A stretch of 52,651 nucleotides of DNA, from the NCBI GenBank assembly GCA_964517355.1, contig CAZFCK010000006.1, forward strand, positions 1 through 52,651, written 5' to 3'. The DNA is from CAZFCK01 sp964517355 (GTDB lineage Bacteria > Desulfobacterota > Desulfovibrionia > Desulfovibrionales > Desulfovibrionaceae). Positions 40,897 to 49,009 of the stretch are shown one piece after another. The notes under the pieces were generated by a model that was given only the letters and a program-made list of their open reading frames with translations, made no database searches and was not told where the DNA came from. A program made the position numbers and the translations under genes. Position 1 is the stretch's first letter. Every line of letters starts with the position of its first letter.

Positions 40897-42966
40897 ATGC
40901 ACGTTTTCGCCCCCATGCGGTTCCGGACCAAAATCATTCTCGGCATCTCGTGCATCATTTTGCTTATCGCGGTGTTGCTTTCCGGAATCATCAGCCGCAT
41001 GGCGGCTCAGGCGTTGATCAATGAGGCCAAAAAACGAGGTACTGTCCTGGCCGAGTCCCTCTCCGTCCGGGTGGCGGATTCCATGCTTGCCGAAGATCTT
41101 TTACGTTTGAAAAACATGGTGGATGAACTTTCACGGCTTGAAGACATCGAATATGCGTTTATCCTCAACAGCCACAATCAAGTGATGGCCCATAGTTTTG
41201 CCAAGGGGTTTCCCACCCAATTGCGCACAGTCAACATGCCCCCGCAAAACGGGGGGGTGTCCATAAAATTGTTAGATACCGGCGAGCAACATATTTACGA
41301 TTTCGCGGCGCCTGTGATCATTGCGGGCAATGATTTCGGCACGGTCCGCATAGGACTTTCGCGGACCAAGGTGCAAGCCGTAGTCAACAAATTGCTGTTG
41401 ACCATTGTTGTCATCTCATGCGGGGCTTTAGTGTTGGCTTTTTTCGCCAGCACAGTATTTGCGCGTCGGGTGACGCGCAGGCTTGGACGCTTGCGGGAGT
41501 ATGCCGAGGAAGTGGTGAAAGGTCATCTGGAACTGCAAACAGGCCCGACACTTGAGCGCAATTGTTGGGAAATCATGCGTTGCGACCTTGAAAATTGTCC
41601 TGCCCACGGGGATAAGCGTCGGCGTTGCTGGTATTTGGCCGGCACCCTTTGTCCCGAATGCACAAAAGAGGCGCTGGATGAAAAGGGAGAATCCTGCAAA
41701 AAATGCAAAGTGTATAAAGCAAACAAAGGAGATGAACTGCAGGATCTGGCTGAAACTTTTGACGTTATGGCTTTGACTCTGCAAACCCATCTCAAGGAGC
41801 TCAAACAGGCCGAACAGGTGCTTACGCATCAGAAACAACTTATGAGCACGATTTTAGACGTAACTCCGGATTTTGTTTGCCTGTTGGATAAGAGTCTTCA
41901 TTATCTGGCTGTGAACAAGGCCTTTGCCGATTTCATAGGTAAACGTCCGGAAAATATCGTGGGCACTGATGGCCGGGAGGACGGCGTTTCCTTTGAACAA
42001 GATGAAGACGTTGAGGTGGAAAACAGAGCCGTGCTCGAATTCGGGCAAACCATGCACCGCGAAACGCATATCATGGTCGATGGCCGGGAATACTGGCTGC
42101 ATATCGTCAAAGTCCCTGTGTTCGACCGTGAGGGCCAGATTATGGGAGTGCTGCGAACCGCCAGAAACATCACAAAAACAAAGCGTTATCAAGAGCAGCT
42201 CATCCAGGCCCAAAAAATGGAATCGTTGGGCAAACTCGCTGGCGGAGTGGCGCATGAAATCAATACGCCTCTTGGAGTCATCTTAGGGTATGCCCAACTC
42301 CTGCAAGAGGACGTCCCAAAAGAGAGTCAAATTTTTCAAGATTTGCAAATCATTGAAAATCAAACCAAAGTATGCCGAAAAATCGTCGCCGACCTGTTGG
42401 GTTTCTCGCGACAGACTTACAGCAGCAAGCGAGCCATCTGCTTCAACAATACCATAATGGAAGCGGCATCCCTGGTGCGGCACACGTTTTCCCTGGACAA
42501 GGTGGAATTTCTCATGGACCTGGACGACAGACTGCCCGTCATCCACGCCGACCCTGAAAAGCTGAAGCAGGTGTGGATAAACCTGTTTAACAATGCCCAC
42601 GATTCCATGGAGAATGGAGGTTTGATCTACGTCAGGGCGCGACTTGAAAGTCCGCGGCAATTGATCCGCATTTGGGTAGCCGATACTGGAAGCGGCATCC
42701 CGCAAGGAGATTTGTCCAAAATTTTCGACCCGTTCTTCAGCACTAAAGCTGTTGGTGAAGGCACAGGCTTGGGGCTTTCCGTATCTTTCGGCATTATTGA
42801 GGAGCATGGAGGCAATATTAAAGCCGAGAGCCCTCCACCCGCCGATGTCTATCCCCTCAACGCTCCCGGGGCGTCGTTGCCGGATGATGTGACGGCAGGA
42901 ACCGGAACGGTCTTTTCCGTGGAATTACCTCTTGATTATGCCGGAGATAGCGTACACGAAACATAG
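40897..42966 (+). CDS. Sensor histidine kinase with Cys-rich CWE-type domain and PAS
   Basis: A 689-residue kinase. TM1 is at about 12-34, the periplasmic sensor at 35-165, TM2 at about 166-188. A HAMP-like linker is interrupted at about 222-273 by a Cys-rich insert: NCWEIMRCDLENCPAHGD, RRCWYLAGTLCPEC, then SCKKCKVYK (Cys223, 229, 234, 244, 252, 255, 267, 270). This resembles the two-CW type domain and may bind a metal or Fe-S cluster. A PAS domain (about 315-425) precedes the HisKA motif GGVAHEINTPLG (His453). ATPase boxes are NLFNNAHDSM, DTGSGI, FDPFFSTK and GTGLGLSVS. A stretch of about 20 residues rich in Pro/Ala interrupts the domain end. Confidence 0.92.
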   Translation: MHVFAPMRFRTKIILGISCIILLIAVLLSGIISRMAAQALINEAKKRGTVLAESLSVRVADSMLAEDLLRLKNMVDELSRLEDIEYAFILNSHNQVMAHSFAKGFPTQLRTVNMPPQNGGVSIKLLDTGEQHIYDFAAPVIIAGNDFGTVRIGLSRTKVQAVVNKLLLTIVVISCGALVLAFFASTVFARRVTRRLGRLREYAEEVVKGHLELQTGPTLERNCWEIMRCDLENCPAHGDKRRRCWYLAGTLCPECTKEALDEKGESCKKCKVYKANKGDELQDLAETFDVMALTLQTHLKELKQAEQVLTHQKQLMSTILDVTPDFVCLLDKSLHYLAVNKAFADFIGKRPENIVGTDGREDGVSFEQDEDVEVENRAVLEFGQTMHRETHIMVDGREYWLHIVKVPVFDREGQIMGVLRTARNITKTKRYQEQLIQAQKMESLGKLAGGVAHEINTPLGVILGYAQLLQEDVPKESQIFQDLQIIENQTKVCRKIVADLLGFSRQTYSSKRAICFNNTIMEAASLVRHTFSLDKVEFLMDLDDRLPVIHADPEKLKQVWINLFNNAHDSMENGGLIYVRARLESPRQLIRIWVADTGSGIPQGDLSKIFDPFFSTKAVGEGTGLGLSVSFGIIEEHGGNIKAESPPPADVYPLNAPGASLPDDVTAGTGTVFSVELPLDYAGDSVHET

Positions 42967-42980
42967 AGCATATTGACTTT

Positions 42981-43083
42981 TAGCGCATTTTCGCCTTGAA
43001 ACAAGGCTCCCCCTGAAACAATTTCCAATTGTTCCAGAGAAATGCATAAGAGCATCTAGCGCTTTTCAAGCGTGAGATGCTCT
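42981..43083 (+). repeat. Family B structured repeat, copy 2 (complete)
   Basis: Arms pair as follows: GCATTT (42985-42990) with AAATGC (43040-43045), enclosing GCCTTG-AAA-CAAGGC (42993-43007) and AACAATT-TCC-AATTGTT (43017-43033). A third hairpin follows: AGAGCATCT (43049-43057) with AGATGCTCT (43075-43083) and an inner CGCTT-TTC-AAGCG. It lies between the kinase and receiver genes of one operon. Confidence 0.9.
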
Positions 43084-43118
43084 CATGTGGATAATCATCT
43101 CCAATAGAGGAGGATGTG

Positions 43119-43478
43119 ATGGCCAATATTCTCGTACTCGATGACGTTTTGGACGCGGTAATTCTTATCAAGCGCATTCTGGAGCGCAAGGGGCATTCGG
43201 TCGCCACCTTTACCGAAGAGGAAGAAGCCCTGAAGTACGCTCGCAGCAACGAAGTGCATCTGGCGATTCTGGATATCAAACTGAAAAAACTCACCGGAGT
43301 GGAAATCCTCGAAGAGCTGAAAAAGATCGACGAGCACATCAGAGTCATCATGCTCACCGGATACCCCACTCTGGAAACCGCTCGTGAATCCGTCAAGCTC
43401 GGTGCGGCCGAGTATTGCGTCAAACCCATTGATAAAGACGAGTTGGAACGCAAGGTTGAAGAGGTCTTGCAGAACTGA
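43119..43478 (+). CDS. Single-domain response regulator
   Basis: A 119-residue CheY-like receiver: acidic D8/D9, phosphoacceptor D52 in LDIKLKKLTG, Thr in MLTGYPT and Lys in CVKPID. There is no output domain. ATG at 43119 has GGAGG at 5-nt spacing, so it is preferred over the GTG one codon earlier. Probably phosphorylated by the preceding kinase and acting on a partner encoded nearby. Confidence 0.92.
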   Translation: MANILVLDDVLDAVILIKRILERKGHSVATFTEEEEALKYARSNEVHLAILDIKLKKLTGVEILEELKKIDEHIRVIMLTGYPTLETARESVKLGAAEYCVKPIDKDELERKVEEVLQN

Positions 43479-43564
43479 CCTACGCTGATGCGCTGGGACG
43501 AAGCCCAAAAAAATACCATTGTAAAGGCACATTGCACTAGCGTCTGCCTCTTGGTGGAGCCTTC

Positions 43565-46036
43565 ATGGATATCAAGCATCTATTCAGGCATTGGACCTAT
43601 CAAGTTTTTGCGCCCGGCGCTTTGTTGCGAGAAAAATACAATGCTTTTAAGAAGTTGCTGCGTTACGACAACCTCAGTCTCGAGTTGATCGCGGACCTGG
43701 AGGATATATACTACGGTCATGATCAGGCGGAATGGACCCGTATTGTATGGCTCTACAATCGCCTGGCGGCGGCGGTGCGCTCCATGGTGGAGCAGCTGAA
43801 GATAATGACGCCCAGCCGCTACCTCGACCTGGGCGATTACTTTCGCAAGCTTGATTTTTATGTGCGCTTGGGGCTCGATCTCCCAGCACCGGACCCAAGC
43901 CCGCCGTATATCCTCCCATTGCATGAAGCGCACGCGCACAAGAATCTGACAGGCGGAAAAGCGGCCAACCTGGCCTCTGTGGCGCTTATGCCGCAATGCA
44001 ACGTTCCGCCGGGATTCGTAATCACGGTTAACGCCTTTCATTATTTCATAGAAAGTAATGAATTACGTCCGAAGTTGGACAATAAGCTGCGACAACTGCA
44101 ACTCAGTGCTCCTGAACGTATTTCCGAATTAGCCGTTGAACTCCAGCAGCTCATTCTTGATGCCGAAATACCAGCAGCTCTTGCTCAGGCAATTGAGGAG
44201 GCGGTCGGTTCTCTCATTGGCGTGCAGGGCAATGATGTCCCGCGCCTGGCAATGCGGAGCAGCGCTGTGGCCGAAGACAGCGACGTTTCCTTTGCCGGAC
44301 AGTATACAAGTGAACTATTCGTGCCACCGTATGTGGCGCTGGACGCCTATAAAAAAGTGTTGGCTGGAAAATACGGCGCCAGGGCCTTGACTTACCGAAT
44401 CCGCAACGGCCTCGCGGACCAGGAAACCCCCATGGCTGTGCTCGTTATGCCCATGGTGCGCGCAAAAGCCGCCGGGGTGGTCTATACTATGGACGAAGAG
44501 GTGAAAGGAAGTAATACCGGTGCGATATATGCTGTTCCCGGACAGGGGGCCTTGCTGGTGGACGGCAGCCTGCGCCCCGAGGTGATACGTTTTTCACGGG
44601 AAAAAATTCCGCAACTCGTGCCGCAAGCGGCGGCGGAAGATCCCATTCTCCCCAAGAATAAGGCGAAGGAATTGGCGAATCTCTGCCTTACGCTGGAAAA
44701 GCACAGCGCCTCCCCGCTTGATATCGAATGGGCTCTGGACCATCGCGGTACGCTTTTTTTTCTCCAATCGCGCCCATTGCAGGCGGTCTGGGATGAGGAC
44801 AAGGCTCCGGAGTTTGCGGATATTACCCCTGAGCACCCCCCGTTATGCGCAGGGGGCGAATGCGCCAGTGCCGGCACCGCGGCCGGGGTTGTACACCATG
44901 TTCGCTCGGTCATCGATGTGGGCGCCGTACCCAAAGGAAGCGTCCTCGTTGTCCAAACCCTTACCCCGGCACTGGCCAGGCTGGCAGACGACATTAGCGC
45001 GGTCGTGGCCCGCGGCGGAAGCAGAGCCAGCCACTTCGCATCCGTGGCCAGAGAACAAGGCCTGCCCGTGCTGGTTGGCATCGACGATCCATTCAACAGT
45101 TTGCGGCAGGGGCAATTGGTCACTGTTCATGCGGATGATGGGACGGTATATGCCGGCGTATTGAACGAACTGCTGGCGCGGTACGCGGGGAAAACCATGC
45201 GGCGGCGTGGCCCGGTGTCGCAAAGACTGCAAAAAGTGATTCCCATTATTTCCCGCCTGACTCTTACCAACGCTGAAGACGAGGCGTTTCTGCCTGAACA
45301 CTGCCGCTCATTGCATGATATCATACGCTTCAGCCATGAAAAAAGCGTGCAGGAAATGTTCTCGCTCGTTGGAAAAGGGGGGCGCGGACTGTCTCAAGCC
45401 AAAAAACTCGAGTCTCATCTGCCGTTGGTATTGTACGTGCTCGATCTTGGAGGCGGATTGTTCCAATCCGCGGACAATAAAAATACCATAACCCCCGACG
45501 ATATTCAAAGCTTGCCCATGTGGGCTCTCTGGTTCGGCCTGTCTTCAAAGGACGTGCTTTGGAACGAGCGACTTCTTCATGTGGATTGGGAAGAGATGGA
45601 CCGGATCGCGGCGGGTATCTTTCGGCATGACGCAAAGCGATTAGCCAGCTACGCCGTGCTCTCCAAAGATTATCTGCACATGATGATCCGCTTCGGCTAT
45701 CATTTTTCCGTTCTTGATACCGTATGCGGTGCGGAGGAAAACAGCAATTACATCAACTTCCGCTTCAAAGGCGGAGGAGGGGATTTTGATCAGCGTCTCC
45801 TGCGGCTCGAACTCATCAAGCGCGTCCTGGAACACTTCGGTTTCAGCACTGAGATTCGAGGCGACATGCTCACCGCCATGCTCAGCAGACAAAATGAAAA
45901 TGTGGTGCAGAAGCGTCTCGCGTCCTTGGGGTATCTGTTGGCACGCACGCGACTTATGGATATGGGGCTGCATGACGAAACCCAGGTGCGCGACTTGGTG
46001 CGGGAATTCATCCAACCACGGGAGCCGGACTTGTGA
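43565..46036 (+). CDS. PEP-synthase-like protein without the PEP-binding barrel
   Basis: An 823-residue protein. Residues 1-115 are a helical domain of unknown kind. Residues about 125-404 match the PEP-synthase/PPDK ATP-grasp domain (LTGGKAANLASV, LAMRSSAVAEDSDVSFAGQY, PLDIEWALD, FFLQSRPLQ). Residues about 425-535 are the swivelling phosphohistidine domain, with the catalytic His490 in RGGSRASHFASVAREQGLP. The usual TIM-barrel PEP/pyruvate domain is missing. Instead residues about 550-823 form an unrecognised helical domain (including FRFKGGGGDFDQRLLRLEL). It can probably autophosphorylate from ATP but lacks the known acceptor domain. Confidence 0.82.
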   Translation: MDIKHLFRHWTYQVFAPGALLREKYNAFKKLLRYDNLSLELIADLEDIYYGHDQAEWTRIVWLYNRLAAAVRSMVEQLKIMTPSRYLDLGDYFRKLDFYVRLGLDLPAPDPSPPYILPLHEAHAHKNLTGGKAANLASVALMPQCNVPPGFVITVNAFHYFIESNELRPKLDNKLRQLQLSAPERISELAVELQQLILDAEIPAALAQAIEEAVGSLIGVQGNDVPRLAMRSSAVAEDSDVSFAGQYTSELFVPPYVALDAYKKVLAGKYGARALTYRIRNGLADQETPMAVLVMPMVRAKAAGVVYTMDEEVKGSNTGAIYAVPGQGALLVDGSLRPEVIRFSREKIPQLVPQAAAEDPILPKNKAKELANLCLTLEKHSASPLDIEWALDHRGTLFFLQSRPLQAVWDEDKAPEFADITPEHPPLCAGGECASAGTAAGVVHHVRSVIDVGAVPKGSVLVVQTLTPALARLADDISAVVARGGSRASHFASVAREQGLPVLVGIDDPFNSLRQGQLVTVHADDGTVYAGVLNELLARYAGKTMRRRGPVSQRLQKVIPIISRLTLTNAEDEAFLPEHCRSLHDIIRFSHEKSVQEMFSLVGKGGRGLSQAKKLESHLPLVLYVLDLGGGLFQSADNKNTITPDDIQSLPMWALWFGLSSKDVLWNERLLHVDWEEMDRIAAGIFRHDAKRLASYAVLSKDYLHMMIRFGYHFSVLDTVCGAEENSNYINFRFKGGGGDFDQRLLRLELIKRVLEHFGFSTEIRGDMLTAMLSRQNENVVQKRLASLGYLLARTRLMDMGLHDETQVRDLVREFIQPREPDL

Positions 46037-47085
46037 AGGACGCCTACACCTTGACATGGGTTACGCCCCAACTCGCCGTGGGACACGCGCCCATGTCCTA
46101 TGCGCAATTGGAATCCTTACGGGAGCAGGGCGTCAACGCCATTCTGAACCTGTGCGCGGAATACTGCGACCTGCATTCCATAGAGCAGGGGCAAGGATTC
46201 GAAGTCTATTATATGCCTGTATCGGATGAAGAAGCGCCGGAACTGACGGAACTGGACCGCGCATTGGCCTGGCTGGACGAATCCATTTACCTCGGTAAAA
46301 AAGTGCTCATCCACTGCCGTCACGGCATCGGCCGCACTGGCACGGTGCTCAACGCCTATCTGCTGCGTCGCGGATTGGGGCACAAACTCGCTGGAAAAAT
46401 GCTCAAACCTCTCAAGGCCAAACCCAGCAATTTCGATCAGTGGTGGACAATACGCAAGTTCGGAAAGGGCAGCAAACGCTTGACCATCCGCGAGCCTTCC
46501 CTGGAGACCAGGCATCTCGTGGATTTGTCGCCATTCTTCAAAGATTACATGAAGATTGTGTTTCGGGTAGATGCCCTGCTTGAACAGCAAGGCATCTCAA
46601 CCCGCTGCGGCAGGGAACATGCTCAATGTTGCCGTACGCCCGTCCGGCTGCATCTGCTGGAAGCCGTGCACCTCAGCCAATGCGTCAACATCCACCTCTG
46701 CAGCCAGGAACGCCTGGAATTTATCGAACGTTCCGTGAAGGTTTCCAATCAGGAACGCCGGATAGAAAGAGAACTCGAGGTGGAAGATGCGTACTGTCTC
46801 TCCGGAACGGGCGCAGAGTGTCCTTTGCTGGTGGAGCGGCATTGCAGGCTTTATAGCTACCGCCCCTTGCAGTGCAGGACGCATGATCTGCGGGGAGAGG
46901 TGAAACATCAACTCTGGGAACAGGATGTGGGGCCAAAGCTTGAAGAGTGCTCGCGCCAATTGTATCTGGCCTTCGCCTCCTCTTTTCCCGCGGAAACCCT
47001 GCCGCTTTTTCCTTTACCGGAAGTGACGTCCGGACGCTATGTGCAGACGTTCTTTCATTATCTCCTGCGGCACGGGGCGGGATAA
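46033..47085 (+). CDS. Dual-specificity protein phosphatase fused to a YkgJ-type Cys cluster
   Basis: A 350-residue protein. Residues about 5-145 form a dual-specificity phosphatase with the P-loop HCRHGIGRTG (Cys95, Arg101) and a candidate general-acid Asp in PVSDEEAPE. Residues about 190-320 hold a YkgJ-like metal-binding region: CGREHAQCCRTPV, then ECPLL and HCRLYSYRPLQCRTHD. GTG start overlaps the previous stop (GTGA). The fusion and coupling suggest it reverses or senses phosphorylation linked to the PEP-synthase-like partner. Confidence 0.85.
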   Translation: MKDAYTLTWVTPQLAVGHAPMSYAQLESLREQGVNAILNLCAEYCDLHSIEQGQGFEVYYMPVSDEEAPELTELDRALAWLDESIYLGKKVLIHCRHGIGRTGTVLNAYLLRRGLGHKLAGKMLKPLKAKPSNFDQWWTIRKFGKGSKRLTIREPSLETRHLVDLSPFFKDYMKIVFRVDALLEQQGISTRCGREHAQCCRTPVRLHLLEAVHLSQCVNIHLCSQERLEFIERSVKVSNQERRIERELEVEDAYCLSGTGAECPLLVERHCRLYSYRPLQCRTHDLRGEVKHQLWEQDVGPKLEECSRQLYLAFASSFPAETLPLFPLPEVTSGRYVQTFFHYLLRHGAG

Positions 47086-47131
47086 TACCAGAAACACTAC
47101 AATATCTATTTTATAAGTACGACTTTCAGAC

Positions 47132-47214
47132 TTAAAGAAAAAAAAAATAAAGTCGCGGGCTTTCGCGCCCGCACGACGACCAGGGGAGGCCCCTGGACGC
47201 CGGGAAAAAGACAA
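47132..47214 (+). repeat. Family A twin-hairpin repeat, copy 4
   Basis: The element with perfect GCGGGC-TTTCGC-GCCCGC and CCAGGGG-AGG-CCCCTGG hairpins, preceded by a run of ten A. It lies between the phosphatase gene (plus) and nadB (minus). Minus-strand reading gives hairpin plus T-run, a good nadB terminator 107 nt past its stop. Confidence 0.93.
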
Positions 47215-47320
47215 TTTCACTCTTGATCACCAAGCCTCGTAATTCCGCCTGCAATGTGGAAAGGGGTGCTTTGCGTTGGCACTATGAAGAAGAAACGGTA
47301 TAGTAGGTTATGAATCCATA

Positions 47321-48901
47321 TCAATTAATACGATAATGGCAACCGATGCTCTTTTTATTGCGTTGGGCGGCATTGGTGATGATGTACGCGGCATGGGCTC
47401 CGTGAAAGAGATCCACAAGATTTTTCGAAATTTGGGTGCGCTGATAAAATTCGTGCAATTCTCTGTGCAAGTCTTTCAAGTCCTTCACTGCGCGTTGCAA
47501 ACGGGAGCTTGAACGGGTGATGCCCACGTAATTCCACATGGTGTAGCGCACTGTGGCCCAATCCTGGGCAATGAGCGCCGGATCTTCGTTTTCTTCCGTA
47601 CCGGGAGATTCCCAATCGGGAATGGCGTTGCGCAGACGCATGCGGAGATAATGCTTGGCCCGCATTTTGCGGATAATATCTTTGGCGGTGCTGGCCCCCC
47701 ACAGCAATCCTTCCAACAGGGACGTGCTGGCCAGGCGATTCGCGCCATGGACGCCGGAGCAAGAGCATTCGCCGATGCCGTAGAGGCGGTCCAGGGTCGT
47801 GCGTCCATGAAAGTCTATGAGTATGCCGCCGCAGAAATAATGGGCCGCCGGCACCACGGGGATGGGATCGCGGCGGATGTCAATGCCGAGTTCCAGACAT
47901 TTCTTGAAAATTGTCGGAAAATTCTCGGTGATGTCGCTTGTGACGTAATGGGCGGCATCCAGGAACACGCATTCTTCGCCTGTTTGCAGCATCTCCTCCA
48001 TGATGGCCTGCGAGACGACATCACGCGGAGCGAGATCCGCACGTGCGTCGTAGCGCTGCATGAACGGTTCGCCTTTACTGTTCACCAGCTTGGCGCCTTC
48101 GCCCCTCACCGCCTCTGAAATGAGAAATCTTCTTTCCGCGCGGTGAAAGAGCACGGTTGGATGAAACTGGACGAATTCGGCGTTTACGACCCAAGCGCCG
48201 GCGCGATAGGCCATGCTGAGGCCCGAACCTATGGAGCAGGGCATATTCGTGGTGTGCAGGAATATTTGTCCCACGCCGCCTGTGGCGAGCACGGTGAAGT
48301 CCGCCAAAGCGGTAACTACCTGATTACTTGACTGGTCGTAGAGATAGGCGCCGACGCATTCCTTATTGAGCTGATACTTAAACTCCAACGTCCTGGCATG
48401 GTGATGACTGGTAAGCAGGTCCACCGCCGTGCATTGCGTACGAACATGGACATTGGGCGATGCGCTTAACGCGCGCAGCAAGCCGTCCATAATCGCCCGC
48501 CCGGTGAAGTCGGCGCAATGCAGGATTCTGTGGGCGCTATGTCCACCCTCCTTGCGCAAGCTCCATTCAGAATCTTCCCCTTGCACAAAGGGAATTTTCA
48601 GCTGATCCAACAATATTCTTTTTACCGCTTCCGGCCCCTTGCGGCTTAAAAAACGCACAGCGCGGACATTATTGTGATTGCGGCCGGCCCTGATGATATC
48701 TTCTTCAAGTTGACCGGAATCATTGTCGGCAGCTTGATAGACAATGCCTCCTTGCGCAAGGGCGGTGTTGCCGTTGTCCAAGCGATCGCCACTGCTGACC
48801 AAGGTCACTTCCAGCCCGGCTTCAGCCAATTCAAGGGCCGCGGTGCAGCCGGCTATTCCCGAGCCGATGATCAGGACTTGCGTGTGAAACCGGGATTCCA
48901 T
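47321..48901 (-). CDS. nadB: L-aspartate oxidase
   Basis: A 526-residue FAD enzyme that oxidises aspartate to iminoaspartate for NAD synthesis, with fumarate likely the electron acceptor in anaerobes. The FAD-binding motif is IIGSGIAGCTAALELAEAG. Further motifs are GNTALAQGGI, EGGHSAHRILHCADFTG, ATGGVGQIF and GIGECSCSGVHGANRLASTS. It lies 108 nt after nadCA on the same strand. Length is normal. Confidence 0.95.
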   Translation of the reverse strand: MESRFHTQVLIIGSGIAGCTAALELAEAGLEVTLVSSGDRLDNGNTALAQGGIVYQAADNDSGQLEEDIIRAGRNHNNVRAVRFLSRKGPEAVKRILLDQLKIPFVQGEDSEWSLRKEGGHSAHRILHCADFTGRAIMDGLLRALSASPNVHVRTQCTAVDLLTSHHHARTLEFKYQLNKECVGAYLYDQSSNQVVTALADFTVLATGGVGQIFLHTTNMPCSIGSGLSMAYRAGAWVVNAEFVQFHPTVLFHRAERRFLISEAVRGEGAKLVNSKGEPFMQRYDARADLAPRDVVSQAIMEEMLQTGEECVFLDAAHYVTSDITENFPTIFKKCLELGIDIRRDPIPVVPAAHYFCGGILIDFHGRTTLDRLYGIGECSCSGVHGANRLASTSLLEGLLWGASTAKDIIRKMRAKHYLRMRLRNAIPDWESPGTEENEDPALIAQDWATVRYTMWNYVGITRSSSRLQRAVKDLKDLHRELHEFYQRTQISKNLVDLFHGAHAAYIITNAAQRNKKSIGCHYRIN

Positions 48902-49009
48902 TATTTACCCCCAGTATTGATTGAAGAACGGTTTGCGACGACCCGCATCGGTCGTGCTTATTCAATCAAGACCTTACCTTAACCGTGAGGCCGTTGCGCC
49001 GGCAGCGGC

